This document shows positions 34,315 through 42,495 of a DNA stretch of 48,170 nt, piece by piece. The stretch is taken from NCBI GenBank assembly GCA_023701435.1, contig JAMPXB010000002.1:1-48170 (forward strand), in the 5' to 3' direction. Numbering within the stretch: position 1 is the first letter of the stretch; each line of letters begins with the position of its first letter. The notes beneath the pieces were generated by a model that was given only the letters and a program-made list of their open reading frames with translations, was not told where the DNA came from and ran no database searches. Position numbers and translations under genes: made by a program. The DNA comes from Bacteriovoracaceae bacterium (GTDB lineage Bacteria; Bdellovibrionota; Bacteriovoracia; Bacteriovoracales; Bacteriovoracaceae).

Positions 34315-34908
34315 ATGGAAAGCATGTTTTTTAAGGCCTTCATCTCCTTATTCGTAGCTATTGATGCTGTTGGTGCCTTGCCTTTTCTTGTGGGGCTCAC
34401 TAAGAACATAAGTCCTGAAGAAAGAAAAAGTCTCATCTACCGATCTACTGCTTCGGCCTTATTTATCGGGCTTACATTTATATTTGGTGGTCGGGCGATT
34501 TTTAATTTTCTGGGCATTACTGAAAGTGATTTCCGTGTTGCTGGTGGTTTGCTCCTTATTGTTTTCTCTATTCGAGATCTCTTAGATTCTTCCAGTCATC
34601 AAGGGGCCCAGGCCCCAACTCGTGTTGGCATCGTGCCTATTGCTGTCCCATTAATGATGGGACCTGCGGCCCTGGCCACTTTAATGGTAGGAACTGAACA
34701 ATACGGTTTTACTATTACTGTCCTGAGTCTCATTCTTAATCTGCTTATTGTGTGGTTAATGTTTTCTCGTGCAGGAAAGATTCTTAAAGTTCTGGGTAAT
34801 GATGTCAGTGATGCCGTCACAAAAATCTTCTCCCTTCTCATCGCTGCTATCGGTGTTATGCTTGTCCGGTCAGGTCTGATCGAAATGTTCGGATCTTTAC
34901 ATAACTGA
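34315..34908 (+). CDS. MarC-family inner-membrane protein
   Basis: A 197-residue six-pass membrane protein of the MarC/NAAT family, near the normal length. FKAFISLFVAIDAVGALPFL at the N-terminus and PIAVPLMMGPAAL in the middle are typical, as is VMLVRSGLIEMF at the end. MarC proteins were once linked to multidrug resistance; their transport role is unproven. The gene stands alone. Confidence 0.92.
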   Translation: MESMFFKAFISLFVAIDAVGALPFLVGLTKNISPEERKSLIYRSTASALFIGLTFIFGGRAIFNFLGITESDFRVAGGLLLIVFSIRDLLDSSSHQGAQAPTRVGIVPIAVPLMMGPAALATLMVGTEQYGFTITVLSLILNLLIVWLMFSRAGKILKVLGNDVSDAVTKIFSLLIAAIGVMLVRSGLIEMFGSLHN

Positions 34909-34985
34909 GATACTCTCTTTTGATTCGATAAGTATTGTCCTTAAACATAAAGCGCTTCATGTTAGTAACTAACGAAGGAGTCTTT

Positions 34986-35273
34986 ATGAAATATTTATTA
35001 ATTGCTGCATTAAGTGTTTTTTCTTTGAACTCAATGGCCAATCTCTTTGGGAAGGACGCTAAAGAAAAGGAACAAGAGCGCCAAGAGGAGAGAATTGAAG
35101 ACAAGACGAAGTATCAAAAGAGTGAACTAGAAAGACAAGAAGAGGCCATCAAAGACCAGAAAGAAGAAGAAGAGGAAAGAGTTGAAGAGAAGTTCGATGT
35201 AAAAGAAGAAGGTCTTGAGCAAAGAGAAGAAGCAAAAAAGGAAGCACTTGAAGGTGCCGAAGAAGATCAGTAA
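34986..35273 (+). CDS. Exported Glu/Lys-rich helical peptide
   Basis: A 95-residue protein: signal peptide ending NSMA near residue 18, then an almost unbroken run of Glu, Lys, Arg and Gln forming a charged single helix or coiled coil. GAAGGAG precedes the ATG at 34986, excluding the longer in-frame start. A perfect 13-bp hairpin closes the gene. No family recognised; possibly a structural or ion-binding periplasmic peptide. Confidence 0.7.
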   Translation: MKYLLIAALSVFSLNSMANLFGKDAKEKEQERQEERIEDKTKYQKSELERQEEAIKDQKEEEEERVEEKFDVKEEGLEQREEAKKEALEGAEEDQ

Positions 35274-35281
35274 AAATAAAG

Positions 35282-35318
35282 ACCGGCGATAAGAATAGTG
35301 ATCTTATCGCCGGTTTAG
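35282..35318 (+). terminator. Strong hairpin terminator
   Basis: ACCGGCGATAAGA (35282-35294) and TCTTATCGCCGGT (35302-35314) are a perfect 13-bp stem with a 7-base loop, followed by TTTA. It separates the charged peptide gene from the acs remnant. Confidence 0.8.
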
Positions 35319-35342
35319 GGATGGCCCTCGATGTGTCAGGGT

Positions 35343-35734
35343 TATTTGGAGGCCCCCGAGCGCTATGCCAGGTGTTTTAGAAGACCTCGGGTCACTTGGT
35401 CGGGCCCTTTGAGGTGGAAAATGTCCTGATAGAACAAGAAGCAGTGTTGGAATCTGCGGTGATAGGATTACCAGATCCGGTATTCGGAGAAATGATTAAG
35501 GCCTTTGTGGTTTTGAAAAAAAACTTTTCACCTTCTCCAGAACAAAGACAACAAATTCTTAGTTATGCCCGAAAAAAGCTGGGTGTTGCCGTGGCCCCTC
35601 GTGAAATTCAATTTATTGATAATCTTTCTAAAACGAGAAGTGGAAAGATCATGAGACGGCTTCTGAAAGCACGAGAACTGGGACTTCCTGAAGGGGACCT
35701 TTCAATGTTGGAGAGTCATGATGGACCAGCATGA
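35343..35734 (+). pseudogene. 3' remnant of an AMP-dependent acyl-CoA synthetase
   Basis: YLEAPERYARCF followed, one frame away, by [39 protein letters not shown] and [17 protein letters not shown]. This is the hinge and C-terminal domain of an acetyl- or medium-chain acyl-CoA synthetase (AMP-binding_C), with the essential Lys in SGKIMRR. The entire AMP-binding domain and the piece between the first and second segments are missing. The stop at 35734 overlaps the E1-alpha start by 17 bases, an authentic operon boundary, so both genes once formed one operon. Confidence 0.82.
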
Positions 35735-36185
35735 TCCTTTGGGCCTCCGACATAACATGATGAGAGTCAGACGGATGGAAGAGTTGTGCGCTGAACTTTA
35801 TAATCAGGAAAAAATCAGGGGATTTCTTCATTTATATATTGGGGAAGAGGCCGTCGTGACTGGAGTCATGAGCTTACTAAGACCCCAGGACAATGTCATG
35901 GCGACTTACCGTGAGCATGGCCACGCCTTGCTAAAAGGTGTTACTGCTAAATCAATCATGGCCGAAATGTTTGGAAAATCTGAGGGCTGCTCGAGAGGAC
36001 GTGGGGGATCAATGCATCTCATCTCCTATGAGAATAGATTCTTCGGAGGAAACGCCATTGTAGCTGCCGGTATTCCCCGGGCCACAGGCCTTGCCCTGGC
36101 GGCCCTTTGGAAAATTCCCGTCCTTTTCTGCTGTGAAAATAACTTATACGCCATGGGAACAGCCTTGGCCCGTTCCCAGTCCCAA
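35718..36185 (+). pseudogene. 2-oxoacid dehydrogenase E1-alpha, deleted internally and at the 3' end
   Basis: Starts as a normal pyruvate dehydrogenase E1-alpha: MRVRRMEELCAELYNQEKIR, LYIGEEAV, YREHGHALLKG, GRGGSMHL, FFGGNAIVAAGIP. After GLALA the chain jumps straight to ALWKIPVLFCCENNLYAMGT, omitting about 30 residues with the GDG thiamine diphosphate site. Around 36185 it jumps again, in frame, into E2 sequence; the last third of E1-alpha, all of E1-beta and the lipoyl domain of E2 are gone. The frame is open, so a non-functional chimera could be translated. Confidence 0.85.
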
Positions 36186-36975
36186 TTAGACTTAGTGTCT
36201 CCCGCACCTGTGAAGGGTCGTGTGAAGATCTCACCCGCGGCCAGAAAGCTCGCCCAGGAAAAAAACTTATGGTTCCGGTAGTTCTCTTCCGCGCCATTCT
36301 TAAAAGTTTAAAAGAGTTCCCCCAGCTCAACGGGCATTTAAAGATGGTCATTTTTATGCCAATGAAGCGATTCATTTAGGCTCTATTGCTTTGAAAACTG
36401 GCGGAGTCTTAGTGCCGGCCCTTTTGGATGCTCATCAGATGACAATGGAAGAACTAAATTTGTCTTTTCAGGATCTTCTTCTTAGGACCAAGAATGGAGC
36501 ACTAAGGAATAGGGAATTAACAGAAGGAAGTGTTACGGTAACCAATGTTGGTGATTTAGGTTCAGATGAAGTTTTTGGAATTATATTTCCCCCTCAAGTC
36601 TGCCTCATTGGCCTGGGTAAGATTCATACAGTAGCAGTCGTGGATGGTCCCACTGTGCGACCCGGATTGGTCATTGATATTACTTTAAGTGCAGATCATC
36701 GGGTAACAGATGGGCTTACGGGAGCGCGTTTTCTGTCGCTGATTGAAAAAAAATTCGGTGAAATTGCTCCTGAAATAGATTTTGAAGCGATAGATCTTCA
36801 CCGGCCCCTAAGAGATCAAATAGAAATTGATTCCTATGACTTTTACCGCATTATTGTAAAAATCGCCCAGTCGACTGGAGTCAATATCCCCGACTCCCGA
36901 ATCCCCCAGTTGGCCAATCTGGAGGAGCTTATTCACTATATCAGTGACGAGTCCGATTACTTCCGACAAAGGTAA
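36186..36975 (+). pseudogene. E2 acyltransferase remnant joined to an acyl-carrier-protein domain
   Basis: The E2 part starts in the E1-alpha frame with the subunit-binding domain KISPAARKLAQEKNL (about 36222-36269). It then shifts frame to VPVVLFRAILKSLKEFPQLN and again to KDGHFYANEAIHLG, the catalytic acyltransferase domain with ADHRVTDG (His codon 36697-36699). The same frame continues into IAPEIDFEAIDLHRPL and IEIDSYDFYRIIV with GVNIPDS, a phosphopantetheine carrier domain whose attachment Ser is in EIDSYDF (codon 36832-36834). In related clusters the ACP is a separate gene behind E2, so the fusion may come from a deletion. The stop overlaps the protease gene by 19 bases. Confidence 0.82.
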
Positions 36976-37934
36976 GCATCTACTTCTCTGACAAACTGGC
37001 TTCCTCTGAATTCATTACAAGTTTCAAACCATGAAAACCAAATATAGCGGTATTGGGAGTCATTGTTGATACTGCTGCCATCACCGACAATACCTTCCTC
37101 ATCAATTTCACTAATCATACTGACGGTTTCGCCTTTGCCCTGATTGTTGCCCACACGATTGGTAGATTTGCACGAATCGTTGACAGTCACATAATCAGTG
37201 TCACCCCTGACAAGAATTCCCTCAACCTCATGTGTTCTGGAGTTAAATACCGGTGATCCTGAATTCCCTCCAAAAGTATCGAGATTGGTAACGAAGTTGC
37301 CGGCTTCCGTATCGATGCTTCTTATATGGCCATTGTCAGTAATTTTAGTGGGAAGGCCTGATGGGTGACCGATGGTAAAAACACTGTCATTAACTTCAAG
37401 ATCTGAGGCGCTAGCTAATGTTAAAGGGGTTCTATCGGTAATTTCTTCATCGATTTCTATAACCGCAAAATCAACTCCACGGCTGTCTTTCTTTTGACCC
37501 AGGATTTTTTTGCAAAGAAAGATATTAGAAAAGCTCCCATAATATTGTGAGCTGTTAGCCATTTTGTAATCAAAGACAAATGCAGTCTCTTTACAATCAT
37601 TGAGATTTTGAATGCAGTGACCGGCAGTGATGATTTTTTTGGGGCCAACTAAAAAACCTGAACAAAAAGCTGCCGCCGGCTGATTGTGAAATCTTTCTTG
37701 GGTGCATAAGTTCATTCTTTGAGACAGGCTTTGATTAGGAATGTTGTAATAATCCCCATCCCATCTGATGTCAGATTTTTTAATTAAGGCAACTGTCGAA
37801 CGTGAAAGTTCAACGATTGCTGGATCTCTGTAGGTATAAACGTCATGGCGGTTATCTTCACCATAAATAATTTTATCGTTAGCAACAGCACTTAGGGTAA
37901 GACTAAATACAATGACTGAGGGGTATAGCTTCAT
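36957..37934 (-). CDS. Secreted trypsin-like serine protease
   Basis: A 325-residue S1-family protease. Signal peptide ends SAVAN near 18. A pro-segment precedes STVALIKKSD. The triad is His106 in IITAGHC, Asp155 in GVDFAVIEID and Ser225 in GGNSGSPVF. Six or more cysteines support extracellular disulfides; the Cys91-His106-Cys107 arrangement is typical of trypsin-like enzymes. It is related to the glutamyl endopeptidase/trypsin-like proteases of predatory and soil bacteria. Its last 19 bases overlap the end of the E2-ACP remnant on the other strand. Confidence 0.9.
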   Translation of the reverse strand: MKLYPSVIVFSLTLSAVANDKIIYGEDNRHDVYTYRDPAIVELSRSTVALIKKSDIRWDGDYYNIPNQSLSQRMNLCTQERFHNQPAAAFCSGFLVGPKKIITAGHCIQNLNDCKETAFVFDYKMANSSQYYGSFSNIFLCKKILGQKKDSRGVDFAVIEIDEEITDRTPLTLASASDLEVNDSVFTIGHPSGLPTKITDNGHIRSIDTEAGNFVTNLDTFGGNSGSPVFNSRTHEVEGILVRGDTDYVTVNDSCKSTNRVGNNQGKGETVSMISEIDEEGIVGDGSSINNDSQYRYIWFSWFETCNEFRGSQFVREVDAYLCRK

Positions 37935-38063
37935 AGGTCTCCAATTATCGCTTAAAGTGGAGAAGGGGATATATACGATTGTGATGAAATATACATCTTA
38001 AGATTGTAATGAGAGATGGTGGTTTGACTCGACAAGTTGCCCTGTTGAGTCAAAAGAATGTTC

Positions 38064-38423
38064 TTATTTAACGAGATAAAGATGAGAATCTTCTTTGCCG
38101 ATGACTTCATGTTGAATATCGGCCGGTATTTCAAAATAGTCACCGGCCTTCAGATGGAACGATTTTCCGGCCATGTTAAAGTCCACTGATCCTGACTGAA
38201 CGATAAGAACTGCAGGAGCAGGGGTTTTGTGTTTTTCTAAGACCTGGTTCTTCTTAAAGGACAGACCAATGAGTTTAAAAGTTCCAGCGGTTAATACCTT
38301 TATATTTTTGCATCAGCTTTTAATGGGACTTCACTACTGAGTGAATGCTGCATCGTTGCTCCATCGGCGAATGCCAGTTAAGAGATATTAAGAAACAATA
38401 AAAAAGTAATGAGTGGTTTCACG
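38064..38423 (-). pseudogene. Exported cupin, nonsense and frameshift
   Basis: From GTG 38423 (AAAGGA upstream) the minus strand gives a signal peptide VKPLITFLLFLNIS, then TAA, then LAFADGATMQHSLSSEVPLK. After a frame change in the AAAAATAT run it continues as NIKVLTAGTFKLIGLSF, APAVLIVQSGSVDFNMAGKS and FHLKAGDYFEIPADIQHEVI to a stop at 38064. This is a single-domain cupin (beta-barrel). One nonsense codon in the signal peptide plus one frameshift prevent production. Confidence 0.8.
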
Positions 38424-38482
38424 AATTATCCTTTTTTTTGACTTGAAGTGCATTAACTCAACTATTGCGATAAGATTAATAA

Positions 38483-39322
38483 ATGTCGACTAATGTTTTT
38501 ATTTTAATTTCACTCCTGTTGCCAATCATCCTTTATTTATTTTTTTCCATGCTTAGGTCTATTAAACTTAAAAATAAATGGAAACTCGCCAAACAGAAAC
38601 ACCTAACAGAGCATGACCTTAAAATCCTTATGCAAAAGTTTAAACCTTATCAATTCCTTTCTAGCGAAGAAAAAAGCCGCTTCGAATCAAGAATTAACTA
38701 CATTCTTATGCATAAAAGAATCGAAGGGATTGGTCCGTTCAAGCTAAGCGAAGAAATGAAACTTTTAATTGCTGCAGAGGCTTCCTTGATGATTGTGAAT
38801 TTGGATATCGACGAGCCTTATCCTGGACTCACAAATATCTATGTTATGGAAGGGAGTTATATTGAAAGTGATAATCCGGTGAACCCCTCTACCGGTGTTC
38901 CTTATCATGTTCCTCGTTTGGGCGAATCAAGGAAAGGAGGACCTATTATCTTATCCTGGGATTCAATTGAGGAGAGTATTAAATTCTCCCCCAAAAAACA
39001 TAATTTAATCATTCATGAGTTTTCTCATCAGCTTGATCAACAGGATGGTCATTTCGATGGAACTCCCCAGTTTCAGACTGATAAGCAGTATGATCTATGG
39101 GCCAGAGTCATGGGAGATGAATTTTTTAATCTACGGGCCAGGATACTTCATCATAAGTCATCTGACATAAGTGAATATGGCGCGACAAACGAAGCCGAGT
39201 TTTTTTCGGTTTGTAGCGAATATTATTTTACCGATCCTGTTAACTTATATGAAAAACATCCGGCGATCTTTGAAATTTATTTAGATTTCTTCAAAATTGA
39301 TCCCCGTAAATGGCATTATTAA
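38483..39322 (+). CDS. mtfA: MtfA-type M90 zinc metallopeptidase
   Basis: A 279-residue protein of peptidase family M90. An N-terminal membrane segment (about residues 5-22) is followed by a cytoplasmic domain; HEFSHQLDQQDG at 178-189 is the HExxH zinc site, with a distal Glu in GATNEAEFFSVCSEYYF. E. coli MtfA binds the Mlc repressor and has peptidase activity; membrane-anchored homologues are common elsewhere. The protein has full length. The next gene, an Old Yellow Enzyme, starts 71 bases downstream and may share the transcript. Confidence 0.9.
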   Translation: MSTNVFILISLLLPIILYLFFSMLRSIKLKNKWKLAKQKHLTEHDLKILMQKFKPYQFLSSEEKSRFESRINYILMHKRIEGIGPFKLSEEMKLLIAAEASLMIVNLDIDEPYPGLTNIYVMEGSYIESDNPVNPSTGVPYHVPRLGESRKGGPIILSWDSIEESIKFSPKKHNLIIHEFSHQLDQQDGHFDGTPQFQTDKQYDLWARVMGDEFFNLRARILHHKSSDISEYGATNEAEFFSVCSEYYFTDPVNLYEKHPAIFEIYLDFFKIDPRKWHY

Positions 39323-39393
39323 ATGACCTTCATTGCTTTTTAAAAAGAAGTGGCATAATGTATCAAATATTGATGCATTTAAAGAGAGGTTTT

Positions 39394-40446
39394 ATGTCAG
39401 TATTGTTTTCTCCAATAATGGTGGGTTCTTTATCACTGGCCAATAGAATTATTATGGCACCCCTTACTCGCGCCCGAGCCTCGGAAGGCCGCGTCCCTAA
39501 TGAGCTTATGGCCCACTATTATGGTCAGCGAGCGAGCGCTGGTCTGATCCTCTCTGAGGCCACTTCAGTGCTGCCTATGGGAGTTGGTTACGCAAATACT
39601 CCGGGAATTTGGTCTCAGGAACAAATTGAGGGCTGGAAAAAGATCACGAAAGCTGTTCATGATAAAAAGGGAAAAATTGTTCTTCAGCTTTGGCACGTCG
39701 GCAGAATATCTGATCCACAGTTTTTAAATGGAGAAACCCCCGTGGCCCCTTCTGCAATCGCACCCAAAGGTCACGTTAGTTTAGTCCGCCCCGAAAAACC
39801 TTATGTGACTCCAAGAGCACTTCTGACCGAAGAAATCCCGGGCATCGTAGAGGCCTACCGCAAGGGCGCTGAAAACGCCAAACTGGCAGGTTTTGATGGA
39901 GTAGAAATTCATGGTGCCAATGGTTATCTTCTAGATCAATTTTTACAGGATGGTTCAAATAAGCGGACTGACCGCTATGGTGGTAGCATTGAAAACCGGG
40001 CCCGATTATTATTGGAAGTCACCGATGCGGTCATCTCCGTTTGGGGTGCCGGTCATGTGGGTGTGCATTTGTCACCTCGTGGTGATTCTCATGATATGAA
40101 AGATTCTAATCCACAGGCCACTTTTGAATACGTGGCCCATGAGCTTGGAAAGAGAAATATTGCTTTTATTTTTGTCCGTGAATATCAGGGAAATGACAGC
40201 ATTGGGGAAATAATGAAAAAAGCCTTCGGTGGTGCCTATATTGCCAATGAAAAATTCACTAAAGAAAGTGCCGAGAAGGCCATTGAAAGCGGCCATGCTG
40301 ATGCGGTTTCATTTGGTGTTCCATTTATTTCAAATCCAGATCTGGTAGAAAGATTTGCCTTGAGCGCTCCTTTAAATGAAACGAACTTTCAGACAATTTA
40401 TGGTGCGGGAGAAACTGGTTACACTGACTATCCTTCACTAGCTTAA
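39394..40446 (+). CDS. nemA: Alkene reductase of the Old Yellow Enzyme family
   Basis: A 350-residue FMN-dependent reductase. LFSPIMVGSLSLANRIIMAP and LTRARAS at the start, HGANGYLLDQFLQDGSNKRT and DRYGGSIENRARLL in the middle are NemA/OYE signatures. It reduces activated C=C bonds and nitro compounds with NAD(P)H, giving protection against electrophiles. The ATG at 39394 is preceded by AAAGAGAGG; the longer frame from 39310 is not needed. A strong bidirectional terminator follows. Confidence 0.93.
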   Translation: MSVLFSPIMVGSLSLANRIIMAPLTRARASEGRVPNELMAHYYGQRASAGLILSEATSVLPMGVGYANTPGIWSQEQIEGWKKITKAVHDKKGKIVLQLWHVGRISDPQFLNGETPVAPSAIAPKGHVSLVRPEKPYVTPRALLTEEIPGIVEAYRKGAENAKLAGFDGVEIHGANGYLLDQFLQDGSNKRTDRYGGSIENRARLLLEVTDAVISVWGAGHVGVHLSPRGDSHDMKDSNPQATFEYVAHELGKRNIAFIFVREYQGNDSIGEIMKKAFGGAYIANEKFTKESAEKAIESGHADAVSFGVPFISNPDLVERFALSAPLNETNFQTIYGAGETGYTDYPSLA

Positions 40447-40450
40447 AAAC

Positions 40451-40488
40451 AAGAAGACTCCTTTCTAGAATGAGAGAGGAGTCTTCTT
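40451..40488. terminator. Bidirectional terminator between nemA and the rhodanese gene
   Basis: AAGAAGACTCCT (40451-40462) and AGGAGTCTTCTT (40477-40488) form a perfect 12-bp stem between converging genes; the T/A-rich flanks support termination in both directions. Confidence 0.82.
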
Positions 40489-40493
40489 AAATG

Positions 40494-40835
40494 TTATATT
40501 TTCTTTACTGGAAGATTCATTTGATTCCAATACAACATTCCACCTTCCATGTTGTAGACCTTCTTAAATCCCATTTCCCTGGCCGCTTCTGTTGCACGAC
40601 CTGATCTGGCACTGGAGCGGCAAATGAGAAGTATTGATTCTTCTTTATTTGTCTTATTCAGAAAGTCCTCAAGCTCCGGCCCCAAGGTGACCAGTTCAGA
40701 TCCTTCAATATGGCCCAGTTCTCCGGTAAACTCTTCCGGTGTTCGGACATCAATTAGTCTGAATCCCTGGAGTTCATCGAATGATGTTATCTTAACAGTA
40801 GGAATTCCTTCCTTTAAAAATGGTTTTGCTTTCAT
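40494..40835 (-). CDS. Single-domain rhodanese
   Basis: A 113-residue sulfurtransferase. LIDVRTPEEFTGELGHIEGS is the typical rhodanese start and ILLICRSSARSGRATEAAREM holds the active Cys in the CRSSARS loop. It transfers sulfane sulfur, e.g. from glutathione persulfide. It lies nine bases after the MBL-fold persulfide-dioxygenase-like gene, a pairing often found in fused form. Part of the sulfide detoxification locus. Confidence 0.92.
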   Translation of the reverse strand: MKAKPFLKEGIPTVKITSFDELQGFRLIDVRTPEEFTGELGHIEGSELVTLGPELEDFLNKTNKEESILLICRSSARSGRATEAAREMGFKKVYNMEGGMLYWNQMNLPVKKI

Positions 40836-40844
40836 TTCAAACTC

Positions 40845-41720
40845 CTAAAGTTTTCCCATCGTGAGTTGGGGGTTTAGAGGTAATTTAAGGTAAGATTTCC
40901 CATTTTCCTCTCGTGGTGGAAGGTGACCGGCATCAATATTGATCTGGATACTAGGTAAAAGCAGACGAGGTGCCTTTAGGGTCTTATCACGAGCTTCTCT
41001 GAACTCTACAAATTCGGCTTCAGTTGTATGGCCTTTAAGCTGAATATTGTTTTTCTTACTTTCGCCAATGGTTGTTTCAAAGCGCATCTCTCTGCCATTA
41101 GGGCTATAGTCGTGACCGACAAAGACCCGAGTGGTATCTGGAAGAGAATAGAGATTTTTAGAAACAGATTGATAAAGATCTTTGGCACTTCCTTTTGGGA
41201 AATCACATCTTCCTGTTCCATAGTCAGGCATAAACAAAACGTCCCCAGTAAAGACTGCGTCACCAAAGAGGAAACTCATACAGGCTGGAGTGTGCCCAGG
41301 AGTAGGAATGGCCTTCATTTTTAGTGAACCAAATTGGACTTCATCAAACGGTTTAAAGAGCATATCAAATTGTGAGCCATCAGTTTTAAGTTCCGGAATG
41401 TTAAAATGGGCCTTGAAAACTTCCTGCACCGCCTTGATCTTTTCGCCAATTCCTAACTTTGCATCAGGGTATTGAGCTTTAAGGATTTGAGAACTTGAAA
41501 GGTGATCTGCGTGGGCATGCGTTTCGAGGATGGCCTTGACCTTTAGTCCTTGTGCCTTAATATATTCTATCACTTCTTTAATGCTTCGATCTTCTACTTT
41601 TCCCGATGGAGGGTCAAAATCGAGGACAGGGTCAATAATGACAGCGTCTTTGGTCGCTTCATCAGTGACCAGGTAAGTGAGAGTGTATGTATCAGGATCA
41701 AAAAAGTGTTTAATTTTCAT
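40845..41720 (-). CDS. MBL-fold persulfide-dioxygenase-like hydrolase (Blh/ETHE1 group)
   Basis: A 291-residue metallo-beta-lactamase-fold protein. ETHAHADHLSS holds the THxHxDH metal site; GHTPACMSFL, FTGDVLF and VGHDYSPNG supply further ligands, as in ETHE1 and the Blh protein of BigR operons. It oxidises glutathione persulfide to sulfite. It starts 107 bases from the divergent ArsR-rhodanese gene, with the inverted repeat at 41767-41786 between them. Confidence 0.92.
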   Translation of the reverse strand: MKIKHFFDPDTYTLTYLVTDEATKDAVIIDPVLDFDPPSGKVEDRSIKEVIEYIKAQGLKVKAILETHAHADHLSSSQILKAQYPDAKLGIGEKIKAVQEVFKAHFNIPELKTDGSQFDMLFKPFDEVQFGSLKMKAIPTPGHTPACMSFLFGDAVFTGDVLFMPDYGTGRCDFPKGSAKDLYQSVSKNLYSLPDTTRVFVGHDYSPNGREMRFETTIGESKKNNIQLKGHTTEAEFVEFREARDKTLKAPRLLLPSIQINIDAGHLPPREENGKSYLKLPLNPQLTMGKL

Positions 41721-41766
41721 GTGAATGATCTCCTATTGAAATTATCCTAACAAAGGTTTTGACAAA

Positions 41767-41786
41767 ATTCAATTGAACAATTGAAT
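41767..41786. promoter_or_regulatory. Operator-like inverted repeat in the sulfide locus promoter
   Basis: ATTCAATT, spacer GAAC, AATTGAAT: a perfect 8-bp inverted repeat between the MBL gene and the ArsR-rhodanese regulator. It overlaps promoter-like words (TTGACA at 41759, TAATAT near 41798). It shares the core TCAATTGA with the dyad at 43471-43482. Likely site of the ArsR regulator, as in BigR/SqrR loci. Confidence 0.65.
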
Positions 41787-41827
41787 GATCAATGTTCTAA
41801 TATAGTTATCTTTTGTAAGGGTTTAAA

Positions 41828-42493
41828 ATGAATAAGAAATTTCAATTATTAAATAGTCGCCAAGATGATATTTTTACTTCGATTGCGGGCATTCTGGGTG
41901 GGATTGCTGCTCCCGTTCGCATTAAATTAATTCATTATTTATCTCAAGCTCCACTGACGGTGGAAGTGCTGGCCAAAAAAATTGATCAAAGTGTTGCCAA
42001 TACTTCGATGCACCTTCGGAAAATGCTCAGTGAAAACCTGGTGAGCGTAATCTCTCAAGGGCAAAAAAGAGTTTATTCTCTTCATCCGGCCGCCCTTGAG
42101 TTTTGGGAATCATGTCAGGATTTTGTTCAAAAAATTGATCCCTCGCTTTTTTTAGAAAGTGAAGACATTTTTGGAGATGTGGCCTGGGACAAAGACCTGG
42201 CAGAGACTGTTGAAATGGCAAAACAAAATGAAGTCATCTTTTTGGATGTGCGTCCTGATGATGAGTCCGTTGAGGATCTTAATCTTCCTTACGTGGTTCA
42301 TATTGCCGCCCAAGATCTTGAAGAAAAGATTAGCAAACTTCCCAAGCGCAAGTCTATTATTGTTTTTTGCCGGGGAAGGTTATGTTCCCTGTCAGTGATG
42401 ACCGTGAACGACTTGCGAAAAAAAGGTTTTAAGGCCTATCGCCTGGATAAGTCCTGGTTTGCTCTTAAAAATTATCTCTCCAAGAAGAAATAA
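41828..42493 (+). CDS. ArsR-family regulator with C-terminal rhodanese domain
   Basis: A 221-residue fusion. Residues 12-90 are an ArsR winged helix (APVRIKLIHYLSQAPLTVEV, QSVANTSMHLRKMLSENLVS). Residues 120-220 are a rhodanese domain with active Cys181 in IIVFCRGRLC and a second Cys186 that could form a di- or persulfide link. The fusion suggests sensing of sulfane sulfur by the rhodanese part. It resembles the sulfide-sensing ArsR repressors (BigR/SqrR) in context though not in architecture. It is predicted to repress the divergent MBL/rhodanese genes and possibly the sqr/TauE pair. Confidence 0.9.
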   Translation: MNKKFQLLNSRQDDIFTSIAGILGGIAAPVRIKLIHYLSQAPLTVEVLAKKIDQSVANTSMHLRKMLSENLVSVISQGQKRVYSLHPAALEFWESCQDFVQKIDPSLFLESEDIFGDVAWDKDLAETVEMAKQNEVIFLDVRPDDESVEDLNLPYVVHIAAQDLEEKISKLPKRKSIIVFCRGRLCSLSVMTVNDLRKKGFKAYRLDKSWFALKNYLSKKK

Positions 42494-42495
42494 TT

